From Candidatus Limnocylindrales bacterium (GTDB taxonomy: Bacteria; Desulfobacterota; Binatia; UBA1149; CAITLU01): a stretch of 64,000 bases of DNA. The position numbers were made by a program, and so were the translations under genes. Each line of letters starts with the position of its first letter. Position 1 is the first letter of the stretch. The stretch spans positions 124,001 through 188,000 of the forward strand of contig DASPNR010000044.1 of the NCBI GenBank assembly GCA_035626395.1, given 5' to 3'. Shown piece by piece: positions 15,772-24,038 of this stretch. Under the pieces are notes generated by a model. The model was not told where the DNA came from, did not search any database, and saw only the letters and a list, made by a program, of their open reading frames with translations.

Positions 15772-16932
15772 TCACAGATCCAATTCGCAGTCGCCGGCAG
15801 CGGCGCTGACGCACGGCTGGACGATGCTGCCGGCTTCGGTGGTGATCCTGCCGGTGCGCAGGTCGCGAACGCAGCCCGAAAGCAGCCTGGCGTCGCAGGA
15901 GTGACAGATGCCCATGCGGCAGCCGTGGGGTGGGTTCATGCCCTCGTTCTCTGCCACGCGCAGCAGCGGTGTCTGCTGGTCCGCTGTCGCGCGGACACGG
16001 CTGCGTGCGAAACGAACCTCGCCACCGACGGCGTCGGCAGGAGTGGCCGCGAAGTCTGCAACGAAACGTTCGATGTGCAGCCGGTGCTTGCCTCGCTCGG
16101 CCGTGAAATGCCGCTGCAGCGCGGCCAGCAGCGCCGGCGGGCCGCACGCGTAGACGTCGCGCTCCCGCCAGTCCGGGCATAGTCGCTCGAGCTGTGCGGC
16201 ATGAAAATGCGCCGTCGGCGCGCCAGGGCCGGCGCCCTGGCGCGTGAAAACCTGCTCGAATCGGTAGCGGCGGTGATGCTGCGCGAGCTGCCGCAGCTCC
16301 TGCCCGAAGATGACCTCGCGCTCCCGCGGCGCATAGTGGACGTGCACCGTCTCCGGCATCCGCTCCTGCGCAATCAGGCTCGCCAGCATCGCCCGCGCGG
16401 GCGTGATGCCGCTGCCGGCGGTGATGAACAGAGGCAGAACGGGACGGGCGTCCGGCAGGTGGAAATCGCCCTGCGGCAAGCCGACGGTCAGATGATCCCC
16501 GATCCCGACGCTGCGCACGAGGTGAGGCGAGACGCGCCCGCCGGCGATCGCCTTCACCGTGATCGTGAAGCATCCATCGTCCCGCTCCGGCGCCGACGAG
16601 ATCGTGTAGGTGCGCGTGTAGGTTCTGCCGTCGATCGCGACGGCGACGCGCACGTGCTGCCCGGCGCGATGGGTTCGCCAACCCTTCCCGGGTCGCAGAG
16701 TCAGGGTGCGCGCGTTGCCGGTCTCCTCGTGAAAGTGCTCGATGCGGGCGCGCAACTGGTGGGAGGCCCACAGCGGATTGAGCAGCTCCGCGTAATGCGA
16801 CACGCGCAGGGGGTAGGCCAGACCATCGATGAACGGCGCCACCCACGCGCCAAACGGAGCGCGCCAGCGGCCGCCGGTCGGGGCGGCCTTTCCGGGCGCT
16901 GAGCAGGTATTCGGGCGATGAGACGGCAGCAT
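15772..16932 (-). CDS. Ferredoxin-NAD(P)H reductase with C-terminal plant-type [2Fe-2S] domain (desaturase electron donor)
   Basis: A 386-residue oxidoreductase with three parts. An FAD domain carries RTYTISSAP (the RxYS flavin motif) at about residues 127-135. An NAD(P)H domain has LFITAGSGITPARAML and YACGPPALL. The C-terminal ferredoxin domain has Cys in CRMGICHSCDARLLSG, with the last ligand in VQPCVS. It should pass electrons from NAD(P)H to the diiron site of the desaturase encoded directly downstream, as its mycobacterial homologue Rv3230c does for DesA3. The first 30 residues are low-complexity, and the start at 16932 could lie slightly downstream. Confidence 0.93.
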   Translation of the reverse strand: MLPSHRPNTCSAPGKAAPTGGRWRAPFGAWVAPFIDGLAYPLRVSHYAELLNPLWASHQLRARIEHFHEETGNARTLTLRPGKGWRTHRAGQHVRVAVAIDGRTYTRTYTISSAPERDDGCFTITVKAIAGGRVSPHLVRSVGIGDHLTVGLPQGDFHLPDARPVLPLFITAGSGITPARAMLASLIAQERMPETVHVHYAPREREVIFGQELRQLAQHHRRYRFEQVFTRQGAGPGAPTAHFHAAQLERLCPDWRERDVYACGPPALLAALQRHFTAERGKHRLHIERFVADFAATPADAVGGEVRFARSRVRATADQQTPLLRVAENEGMNPPHGCRMGICHSCDARLLSGCVRDLRTGRITTEAGSIVQPCVSAAAGDCELDL

Positions 16933-16956
16933 GATCTCGGCTCTGGCGGGCGCCCC

Positions 16957-16998
16957 TACGGAGGCGTAGCCTACGAAACCGTAACCTACGATGTCGTA
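16957..16998. promoter_or_regulatory. Three tandem TACG-N4-CGTA palindromic operators of the desaturase operon
   Basis: TACGgaggCGTA (16957-16968), TACGaaacCGTA (16972-16983) and TACGatgtCGTA (16987-16998) are perfect palindromes around a 4-base spacer, repeated exactly every 15 bases with a CC-containing linker. They lie 25-66 bases before the reductase start on the minus strand, where a promoter would be. The shape fits a TetR-family regulator binding cooperatively. No TetR gene is adjacent in this window. The rest of 16999-17104 shows nothing I can name. Confidence 0.7.
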
Positions 16999-17104
16999 AC
17001 CGCGCCGTCAAGACGAAACGCCGGAGCCGCCGCAGATTCACCCGACCGGCGTCGACGGCAGATCACGCAGCCCTGCCTCAATCGTGGAAGTACGAAGGTC
17101 GAAG

Positions 17105-17893
17105 CTATTCGCCCATCATCGGTCGAAAGACGTCGACCAGATCGGGGCCCTGCCGCAGCGTGTGACCGCCGTCGACACCGATGCACTGGCCCGTGATCCA
17201 GTCCGCATCGTCGCTGAGAAGGAACGCGACCAGACGCGCGACATCCTCGGGCTTGCCCGTGCGAGCCAGCGGCATGCGTCGCAGATACTCCTGCACGGCC
17301 GCTTCGTTCGACACGAGCGGCATCGCCAGCTCGGTCTCGACGAGGCCAGGCATCACCGCATTGACGCGGATGCCGTGCTCGCCCAGCTCGTCGGCAGCGC
17401 AGCGGGTCAGCATGTTGACGCCTGCCTTGGAGGTGCAGTACGCCGACATCCACAGATGCGTCAGCGCAGCAGCGATCGAGCTGATGTTGACGATGCTGCC
17501 GCCGCCGCTCTCTTTCAGCGCACGAGCCTCGGCACGCACGCTGCGGAACACGCCGGTCAGATTGGTATCGAGCACCATTGCGAAGACTTCGGTTGCCTGC
17601 GCCGTGACGGAGCCGGCCATTCCCATGCCCGCCGCGTTGACGGCCAGATTCAGCGAGCCGAACCGCTCGACGGCGGCGGCAACGGCGGCGTCGACGGAGG
17701 CGTCGCTGGTGACGTCGCATTCGATCCATGCGGCGCGCGGGCCCAGCTCGCGCGCGGCGTGCTCGAGGACGTCGCGGCGCCGCGCAGCGAGCATGACGTT
17801 GCCGCCGCCCGCCACGATCTCGCGCGCGCATGCCAGGCCGATGCCGGTGGCGCCGCCGGTGACCAGAGCCGTCTTGCCGCCGAAGCTCCGCAC
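17105..17893 (-). CDS. Short-chain dehydrogenase/reductase (SDR)
   Basis: A 262-residue classical SDR from a GTG at 17893. It has TGGATGIGLA (cofactor loop), CDVTSD, NAAG at the usual NNAG site, the catalytic Ser in NISSIAAA, YCTSK (Tyr-x3-Lys) and a C-terminal ITGQCIGVDGGHT. Arg residues after the first strand (AARRRD) favour NADP(H). The GTG lies two bases after the stop of the Rieske oxygenase gene upstream, so the two are one operon. The SDR may oxidise or reduce the hydroxyl or keto product of that oxygenase. The substrate is inferred only from this pairing. Confidence 0.9.
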   Translation of the reverse strand: MRSFGGKTALVTGGATGIGLACAREIVAGGGNVMLAARRRDVLEHAARELGPRAAWIECDVTSDASVDAAVAAAVERFGSLNLAVNAAGMGMAGSVTAQATEVFAMVLDTNLTGVFRSVRAEARALKESGGGSIVNISSIAAALTHLWMSAYCTSKAGVNMLTRCAADELGEHGIRVNAVMPGLVETELAMPLVSNEAAVQEYLRRMPLARTGKPEDVARLVAFLLSDDADWITGQCIGVDGGHTLRQGPDLVDVFRPMMGE

Positions 17894-17895
17894 GC

Positions 17896-18852
17896 TCAGA
17901 TCGCCGCCTGCTCGGGCGCCTTGGAGTAGAACTGCGAGAACCAGCGGCGATAGCGCACGTAGGGGCCGTCGTTCTCGGCGATCACCGGAAGTGGCCGGTA
18001 GATCTTCGCGTTCCAGATCGGCACATCCAGCTCGTAGTCGCGGATGTAGTTGGTGAAGAAGGCGTCCACGACCTCGGGTGCCGACCTCCTGTGTCCATAG
18101 TAGCGATGCTGGATCAGCAGCTTTTCCGGCTCCAGCGGAACCAGCACGTTGATGGCGATCCCGGTCATCGGGCCCCGCACACGCGTACAGGTGAAGGAGG
18201 GGCCGGAGTTGAACGAATCGACGTCGGTGGCGTTCTGCGCCGTGGCGGCCTGCCCCTCCTCGCCCGGATCGACGTCGATGCGAAGCGTGTAGCGATGCCC
18301 ATGCGGCTGCCAGTCGATCGAGCGCGCCTTCCAGCCGTGCAGCGTGAAAAAGTGCTGGATGTCCACGCCGTTCTCCATCACCTCCTGCGGATGCGAGGCA
18401 ATGGTCCACTCGCGTTTTCCCCACAGGTAATAGTCGGGATCCGCCAGCTCTTCGACGACGTCGGGAGTCCAGTCCGGCTCCTTTGCCTCGGCGTGCTGCC
18501 ACACGAACACGAAGCCGTTGTTCTCCCACACCGGATACGCACCCACTGCCGCCTTGCTCGGAATCTTGTCGGTATACGGAATCGATGCGCAGCGTCCGCT
18601 GAGGCCGTCGTATCGCCAGCCGTGAAAGGGGCATCGGATATGATCGTCCTCGACGGTGCCGCCCACGCCGAGATGGGCGCCGAGATGGGCGCAGTACGGG
18701 TCGATGACGAACGCCTGACCGCTCTTGCCGCGATAGACGACGAAGTCGCGTCCCAGGGCATGCACGGTCTTGACCTGCCCGCGCTCGAGCTCGTCCGAAT
18801 GACTGACGGCGAACCAGCCGTTGGGGAATGGCGGAAGCGGAATGCGCTGCAT
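17896..18852 (-). CDS. KshA-like Rieske [2Fe-2S] non-heme iron oxygenase
   Basis: A 318-residue oxygenase subunit. The Rieske site is CAHLGAHLG with CPFHGW (CxH and CxxH, residues about 54-76). The mononuclear iron region is VDIQHFFTLHG (about 165-175), close to DMAHFFYIH of 3-ketosteroid 9-alpha-hydroxylase KshA. The C-terminal segment DVPIWNAKIYRPLPVIAEND then RRWFSQFY also follows the KshA pattern. Cholesterol 7-desaturases (DAF-36/Neverland) share this family. Hydroxylation or desaturation of a steroid or similar polycyclic is therefore likely, with a separate reductase. The reductase at 15772 is nearby but is better assigned to the desaturase. A TnnAACnnGTTnnA site lies 85 bases upstream. 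Confidence 0.88.
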   Translation of the reverse strand: MQRIPLPPFPNGWFAVSHSDELERGQVKTVHALGRDFVVYRGKSGQAFVIDPYCAHLGAHLGVGGTVEDDHIRCPFHGWRYDGLSGRCASIPYTDKIPSKAAVGAYPVWENNGFVFVWQHAEAKEPDWTPDVVEELADPDYYLWGKREWTIASHPQEVMENGVDIQHFFTLHGWKARSIDWQPHGHRYTLRIDVDPGEEGQAATAQNATDVDSFNSGPSFTCTRVRGPMTGIAINVLVPLEPEKLLIQHRYYGHRRSAPEVVDAFFTNYIRDYELDVPIWNAKIYRPLPVIAENDGPYVRYRRWFSQFYSKAPEQAAI

Positions 18853-18936
18853 GGGCTCCTCCGATTCGGGCAGCGGGTCCGGCAGAAAGCGCGTGCCGGG
18901 GCACCGGCGCGCGGCCGCTGCGCTTGCAGGACCGGC

Positions 18937-18950
18937 TAGAACTTGTTTCA
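18937..18950. promoter_or_regulatory. KstR-box-like site TAGAACTTGTTTCA
   Basis: The 14 bases fit TnnAACnnGTTnnA, the consensus known for the steroid repressor KstR of actinobacteria and similar TetR regulators. The site lies between the divergent KshA-like oxygenase (start 18852) and the hydrolase (start 19090), the right place for shared control. The half-sites AAC/GTT are perfect, but the outer bases are only partly symmetric. A match this short can arise by chance. Confidence 0.4.
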
Positions 18951-19089
18951 GTCGGGCCGATTATGGGGCCGCTGGCGGCGCGTGTCCACCTTCGCGCTGG
19001 CCTTGCGGCGCGGCTCCGCTCGCGCGGGCGGGGCCCGGCAAACAGAAGGCATCGCAGCCCAGGACGCGGCGCCTGCGAAGGAGCACGAA

Positions 19090-20160
19090 GTGGCCACCGT
19101 CAATACCGTCCTCGGGCCCGTTGATGCCGCTGGTCTCGGCGGCACCATGTCCCACGTCCATCTGACCCTGGACATCTCCTGCTGGTACATGCCGCCGCAG
19201 GATCCGCAGCGACGCGAGGCGGCCGAGGCCGAGTTCTCGCTCGACAACCTCGGCCGCATCCGCCGCAACGGGCTCGGCTTCAAGCGCAACCTCGTCCAGG
19301 ACGACGTCGAACTGACGATTCGCGAGGCCGCCGAGTTCAAGAAGCACGGCGGCGGCACCATCATCAACATGGACCTGGAAGGGATCGGCCGGAACGTGCC
19401 TGCGCTCCAGCAGATCGCGCGCGCCACGGACCTGCACATCGTCGCCTCCACGGGCTGGTACATCCAGGGCGCGCATCCCGCACGCATCGCCGGCATGAGC
19501 ATCGAGGAGATGGCCGACATCATGATCGGCGAGATCCTCGAAGGCATCGACGGCACCGGCGTGCGCGCAGGCAACATCGGCGAGATCGGGCTCAGCGGCA
19601 TGCCCGACGTGCCCTTTCAGCCGCAGGAAGAGAAGGTGCTGCGCGCGGCAGCGCGGGCGCAGCGTGCCACGGGCCTCTCTCTGACGCTGCATCCCAACGC
19701 GCACCTGACGATCTACGGCGAAAGCCCCGCCGACCACTTCGACACCTACATCGACATCCTCGAGCGCGAAGGCGCGGACCTGGGCAAGGTCTACCCTTCG
19801 CATCTCGGACTGTTCGAGGCGCACACCGCTGAGCGCCTGCTGCAGCGCGGAGTCGGCTTCGTCTCGTACGATCACTTCGGGCACGAGGAGCTTTGCGAGG
19901 CGATCGGCCCCGGACGCGGCTTCACGCCCGATCGCATCGAGGTGGCAACGGTCATGGAGCTGATCGGCAAGGGCTACGCCAATCGCATCCTGCTCGGCGC
20001 GGAGGTGGGCTGGAAGACCTGCTACAAGGCGTACGGCGGCTGGGGCTACAGCCACGTGTACGAGAACATCCTGCCGTGGCTGCGCGCATGCGGCGCGACC
20101 GACGAACAGCTTCACACGATGATGGTCGACAACCCGCGACGCCTGCACGGCGTCGGCTGA
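19090..20160 (+). CDS. Phosphotriesterase-family amidohydrolase
   Basis: The protein is 356 residues from a GTG at 19090, which has AAGGAG eight bases upstream; a longer frame to 18943 adds a low-quality Arg-rich leader. It follows the phosphotriesterase-homology fold. It has an HxH on the first strand (SHVHLTLD), then NMDLEGIGRN, STGWYIQ, NIGEIGLSG, LHPNAHLT, PSHLGLFEAH and a final LLGAEVGWK. The carbamylated Lys of classical phosphotriesterases is replaced by Glu (codon 19582-19584), as in several relatives, and the last metal Asp site reads Glu. Members act as lactonases or esterases as well as phosphotriesterases, so the reaction is open. It is divergent from the Rieske gene across the KstR-like site. 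Confidence 0.82.
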   Translation: MATVNTVLGPVDAAGLGGTMSHVHLTLDISCWYMPPQDPQRREAAEAEFSLDNLGRIRRNGLGFKRNLVQDDVELTIREAAEFKKHGGGTIINMDLEGIGRNVPALQQIARATDLHIVASTGWYIQGAHPARIAGMSIEEMADIMIGEILEGIDGTGVRAGNIGEIGLSGMPDVPFQPQEEKVLRAAARAQRATGLSLTLHPNAHLTIYGESPADHFDTYIDILEREGADLGKVYPSHLGLFEAHTAERLLQRGVGFVSYDHFGHEELCEAIGPGRGFTPDRIEVATVMELIGKGYANRILLGAEVGWKTCYKAYGGWGYSHVYENILPWLRACGATDEQLHTMMVDNPRRLHGVG

Positions 20161-20166
20161 CGCGGC

Positions 20167-20676
20167 CTAATCCTTTTCGGTGCCGGCCGCTTCGCGCGCC
20201 GTTTCGGCCATGTGGCGGCGGCGCTCCTCGAGGGGATTGGCCACGGGCGCGGAGTGCTCGGGAACTCCCGCGGCACCCGGGGCGTCGTGATAATGCCCGT
20301 GCTCCTCATTCCACACCTTGCCGGGGCCGCCCTCGGCGCTGCCACCCGTGGAGTGGTAGTGGCCATGTGCCTCGTCCCAGACCTTGCCGGGACCGGGCTT
20401 GCCCGAATCCTCGCTGCCGCTCGCGCCGCTGACCGTGTGCCAGTGCCCATGCTCGGCCGACCACACCCGCTGCGGCGGGTCTTCCAGGAACGATCGCGCG
20501 ACGGCCACGACGGCGATCACGATCATGACGCCGGTGATCGCTGCGGCGATGCCGAAGAAGCTTCCTGCCGCATCCGACTTTTCGACTTCGGGCGCGCCGC
20601 AGCAGCGCTTGAACTTCTTGCCACTGCCGCACGGGCACAGCTCATTGCGGCCTGCAGGAACCGTTGCTCTCGCCAT
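20167..20676 (-). CDS. SEC-C motif membrane protein with three His-rich repeats
   Basis: This is a 169-residue protein. Residues 12-27 form a SEC-C zinc motif (ELCPCGSGKKFKRCC). A transmembrane helix follows (about 40-60, FFGIAAAITGVMIVIAVVAV), and then three copies of a VW-acidic-HGH(W/Y)H repeat: VWSAEHGHWH (71-80), VWDEAHGHYH (99-108) and VWNEEHGHYH (121-130), each but the first preceded by PGK. A charged tail ends the protein. The start ATG is at 20674-20676, because SEC-C motifs stand near the N-terminus in such proteins. The repeats look like metal sites on the side of the membrane opposite the zinc motif. The function is unknown; metal sensing or buffering is possible. Confidence 0.8.
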   Translation of the reverse strand: MARATVPAGRNELCPCGSGKKFKRCCGAPEVEKSDAAGSFFGIAAAITGVMIVIAVVAVARSFLEDPPQRVWSAEHGHWHTVSGASGSEDSGKPGPGKVWDEAHGHYHSTGGSAEGGPGKVWNEEHGHYHDAPGAAGVPEHSAPVANPLEERRRHMAETAREAAGTEKD

Positions 20677-20808
20677 GGTCCGCCAGCCTACCACAACCCA
20701 GGGACCATCGAAGCCGTGAATCCGGCACTGCTCGCCCCAGCCCTTCCGCTGCGGCACATCGCGCTCGCGGCCCTTCCCGACTGAGCGCCCCTTTGTTATG
20801 CAGGGCCG

Positions 20809-21285
20809 GTGACCGACCCGGCGCGTCGTGGGGATCCGAGCTGGGCGCGTTATCCGGACACGGTTCTCGAGATCTATCGCGACGGCACCGTGCGCATCGA
20901 TCTGCGCGAGCGCCTCGACCCCGACGATTGCAGGCGGCTGCGCGACCTCGGCCTCGGCGCGACCTTCGCCGTCGTCACCGCGGCCAACCCGCGCGGGCTT
21001 GCGCTCGGTGAGGCCGAGAATCACGTGCGGGCGGAGCTGCTCGACACCGAAGTCGTTGCTCGCGGCGTGCGGTTTCTGCGCGCCGACGGCGTCTCGCCCG
21101 ACGGCGCACACCGCGAGGTGGGCGTTGCGGTCGCGATGCCGCTTCAGGCGGCGTGCGAGCTGGCGGCACGCTACGAGCAGTCGGCCTTGTTCTGGTTCGA
21201 CGGCGAGCGGTTCTGGATCATCCCCGTGTTGGAGACGAGTCGGGCGCCGGTGGCGCTGCCGGTCGCGAAGGAGGAAGGACCGTGA
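20809..21285 (+). CDS. DUF3293-like protein
   Basis: A 158-residue soluble protein from a GTG at 20809. ATFAVVTAANPRGLALGEAE matches the FaVITAxNPxG signature of DUF3293 proteins. HREVGVAVAMPLQAACELAA and ARYEQSALFWFDGERFWIIP fit the family's later motifs (E.s..vi.......A..lg...gQ.AIf). The function of the family is unknown to me. The gene ends GTGA, and the next gene starts at that GTG, so translation is coupled to the amidohydrolase. A short region without recognisable signals separates it from the divergent SEC-C gene. Confidence 0.75.
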   Translation: MTDPARRGDPSWARYPDTVLEIYRDGTVRIDLRERLDPDDCRRLRDLGLGATFAVVTAANPRGLALGEAENHVRAELLDTEVVARGVRFLRADGVSPDGAHREVGVAVAMPLQAACELAARYEQSALFWFDGERFWIIPVLETSRAPVALPVAKEEGP

Positions 21286-22706
21286 AGTTGCAGCCACGCT
21301 TCCTTGGCGCGCTCGCCTGCCTCGCGCTTGCCGCCTGCCACGGCGCGCCGCCGCTCGTGACCAGACCGAAGGACGCCGACGCCCACACCGTCTTCACGCG
21401 TGCCAGCGTGCTCGACGTGGCGACCGGCCAGATCCACGCCGGCATGGACGTGCTCGTCAGCGGCGACCGCATCGCCGCCGTCGCGCCGCAAGGCACATTG
21501 ACCATTCCCGAAGGCGCTCGCCGCATTGATGCCAGCGGCGCCACGCTGCTGCCGGGCCTGATCGACAGCCACGGCCACGTCGGCAACGGCTCGGCGCCGC
21601 CGTGGGCCGGTGAGATTCCCGACCCGGACCGCAACCTGCAGTCGTACCTGTATTGCGGAGTCACCACCGTCCTCGATCCGGCCGACCTGGCTTCGCAAGC
21701 GTTCGAGCGTCGCGAGGACGTCGCGCGCGGCAAGCTGGTGGGCCCTACGATCTTCGCCGCCGGCCCGATGCTCACGGCCGAGGGCGGTCATCCGGTGCCC
21801 GTGCTCGAAGCGCTGACGCCGTGGTGGATAGGCTGGTACATCGAGCGCCAGGTCACGCGGCAGATCGACTCGCCCGAGAAGGCGCGCGAGGCGGTGGCCG
21901 AGCTGCATGGCGAGAAGGCCGACTTCGTCAAGGTCGCCGTCGACAGCATTCCCGACGGTGCGCCGCGCATCCGTCGCGAGCTGATCGGCGCCATCGTCGG
22001 CGAGGCGCATCACCGCGGCATGCGGGTGGTGGCGCACATCGGAACGCTGGAGGACGCCATCGACGCGGGAGAATCGGGCGTCGATGCGTTCATGCACATG
22101 ATCTACAAGGATGACCTGGCCCCGGCCGACGTCGAGCGCGTGGCCGGCTTCAAGATTCCCATGGTCGCGACCATGGGCGTGTTCGAGAATTATGCGCTCG
22201 TTGGCGAGCGCAAGCGCGAGCCGACGCCGCTCGAGATCGAGACGGTCAGCGCCGACGTGCTCGCCTCCTTCGACCAGCGGCCGGAGGGCGCGATCTCGCC
22301 CTCCTTCCTCGAATTCTTCCAGAAGCTGCGCGGTCACCGTCGCCAGTGGCGCGAAAACATCCGTGCGCTGCGCGAAGCCGGCGTCACCATCCTGGCCGGC
22401 AGCGACACGCAGTCCGGCGTCTTCCCCGGGCCCGGCCTGCATCGCGAGCTTGCGCTCCTGATCGAATCCGGGATGACGCCGGCCGAGGCCATCCGCGCCG
22501 CCACGCTGGATGCAGCCAGGTTCCTGCAGAAGAGCGAGGATCCCGATTTCGGCATCGTCGAAGCGGGCAAGCGCGCCGACCTGCTGCTGGTGGAAGGCAA
22601 CCCGACGTTCCAAATCGCCGCGCTGTCCCGCATACGTGCGGTGATGAAGGACGGCGTCGTGCTCGAGCGTCATCCGGTCGCGCAGGCATCGCACGCGACC
22701 AATTGA
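21282..22706 (+). CDS. Amidohydrolase-family lipoprotein (imidazolonepropionase-like)
   Basis: The 474-residue enzyme starts at a GTG at 21282, overlapping the previous stop. It has a lipoprotein signal (MKLQPRFLGALACLALAAC, lipobox LAAC), so it should sit on the outer face of the inner membrane or on the outer membrane. The metal-site motifs of the amidohydrolase superfamily are in order: GLIDSHGHVG (HxH), VVAHIG, DAFMHMIY and ILAGSDTQ. KADLLLVEGNP near the end is the usual C-terminal beta-sandwich motif. Relatives hydrolyse cyclic amides, peptides or lactams; the substrate is unknown. A start further upstream at 21153 is excluded by the lipobox position. Confidence 0.9.
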   Translation: MKLQPRFLGALACLALAACHGAPPLVTRPKDADAHTVFTRASVLDVATGQIHAGMDVLVSGDRIAAVAPQGTLTIPEGARRIDASGATLLPGLIDSHGHVGNGSAPPWAGEIPDPDRNLQSYLYCGVTTVLDPADLASQAFERREDVARGKLVGPTIFAAGPMLTAEGGHPVPVLEALTPWWIGWYIERQVTRQIDSPEKAREAVAELHGEKADFVKVAVDSIPDGAPRIRRELIGAIVGEAHHRGMRVVAHIGTLEDAIDAGESGVDAFMHMIYKDDLAPADVERVAGFKIPMVATMGVFENYALVGERKREPTPLEIETVSADVLASFDQRPEGAISPSFLEFFQKLRGHRRQWRENIRALREAGVTILAGSDTQSGVFPGPGLHRELALLIESGMTPAEAIRAATLDAARFLQKSEDPDFGIVEAGKRADLLLVEGNPTFQIAALSRIRAVMKDGVVLERHPVAQASHATN

Positions 22707-22792
22707 AGGGCGCTGCGTCCCCGGCTACATTCCGCGACTTCATCGAACGCAATTGCATGCGGCGCTCGCCGCTGCGTCAGGAGTAGCCGAGC

Positions 22793-24031
22793 ATGGCCCG
22801 CATCAACGACAACTATCTCAAGCTCGCTGCCGGCTACCTCTTCCCCGAGATCGGCCGGCGCGTGCGAGCCTTCCAGAGCGAGCATCCGGACGCGCGCATC
22901 CTGCGTCTGGGCATCGGGGATGTCGTGCTGCCGCTCCCGCCGGCGATCTGCGATGCGATGCGCGCCGGCGTCGACGAGATGGAAACCGATTCCGGCTTTC
23001 GCGGCTACGGCCCCGAGCAGGGTTACGACTTCCTGCGCGAAGCGATCGCCACGCACGATTTCGCGGCCCGCGGCGTAGACATCCATCCCGACGAGATCTT
23101 CATCTCCGACGGCTCCAAGTGCGACAGCGGCAACATCCAGGAGATCTTCTCGATGGATGCGCGCGTGGCGGTTCCGGACCCCGTCTATCCGGTCTACGTC
23201 GACACGAATGTGATGGCCGGCCGCACCGGCGCCGCCGACGCCAGCGGCAAGTACGACAAGCTCCTCTATCTGCCCTGCACCGCCGAGAACGGCTTCCTGC
23301 CGGCGCCGCCTCACGAGAAGGTCGATCTCGTCTACCTGTGCTTCCCGAACAACCCGACGGGCGCCGTTGCCCGCCGCGAGGACCTGGCACGCTGGGTGGA
23401 CTACGCGCGCGAGCACGATGCGCTGCTTCTGTTCGACGCCGCCTACGAGGCGTTCATCACGGACCCGCAGATCCCCCACTCCATCTACGAGGTGCCGGGC
23501 GCTCGCGACGTCGCCATCGAATTCCGCAGCTACTCCAAGACCGCCGGTTTCACCGGCACGCGCTGTGCCTATCTCGTGGTGCCCAGGTCGGTGACCGGCG
23601 CTGCCGCCGACGGCAGCCGCGTCGACCTGCATCGTCTGTGGACGCGGCGACACACGACCAAGTTCAACGGCGTTTCCTATCCGGTGCAGAAGGCGGCCGC
23701 CGCCGTCTACAGCGAGGCCGGCCGCGCGCAAGTTCGCGAGCGAATCGACTATTACATGGGCAATGCCGCGCTGATCCGCTGCGGGCTGTCGGAGGCAGGA
23801 ATGCAGGTCTTCGGCGGAGTCAACGCGCCCTACGTATGGCTGCGTACGCCCGACGGCATGGGCTCGTGGGAATTCTTCGACGCGCTGCTGTCACGCGCGC
23901 ACGTCGTGTGCACGCCCGGCGCCGGCTTCGGCGCCTGCGGCGAAGGCTACCTGCGCCTGTCCAGCTTCGCCCGCCGCGAGCACGTCGAGGAGGCCGTGGA
24001 CCGGATCCGCAATACCTTCGCGAAAGGGTGA
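22793..24031 (+). CDS. dapL: LL-diaminopimelate aminotransferase
   Basis: The 412-residue fold-type I PLP enzyme matches DapL along its length. It has MARINDNYLKLAAGYLFPEI, LRLGIGDVVLPLPPAI and FRGYGPEQGYDFLREAI. DGSKCDSGNIQEIF, PNNPTGAVA and SYSKTAGFTGTRCAY follow, with the PLP Lys near residue 249. HTTKFNGVSYPVQKAAAAVY is near the end. It converts tetrahydrodipicolinate to LL-diaminopimelate in one step, for lysine and peptidoglycan synthesis, bypassing DapC, DapD and DapE. Its presence supports a lineage using the aminotransferase route (known in deltaproteobacteria, chlamydiae and plants among others). GGAGTAG before the ATG is a fair ribosome binding site. It converges on the FIST gene with a 7-base gap. 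Confidence 0.95.
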   Translation: MARINDNYLKLAAGYLFPEIGRRVRAFQSEHPDARILRLGIGDVVLPLPPAICDAMRAGVDEMETDSGFRGYGPEQGYDFLREAIATHDFAARGVDIHPDEIFISDGSKCDSGNIQEIFSMDARVAVPDPVYPVYVDTNVMAGRTGAADASGKYDKLLYLPCTAENGFLPAPPHEKVDLVYLCFPNNPTGAVARREDLARWVDYAREHDALLLFDAAYEAFITDPQIPHSIYEVPGARDVAIEFRSYSKTAGFTGTRCAYLVVPRSVTGAAADGSRVDLHRLWTRRHTTKFNGVSYPVQKAAAAVYSEAGRAQVRERIDYYMGNAALIRCGLSEAGMQVFGGVNAPYVWLRTPDGMGSWEFFDALLSRAHVVCTPGAGFGACGEGYLRLSSFARREHVEEAVDRIRNTFAKG

Positions 24032-24038
24032 ACGCGCT

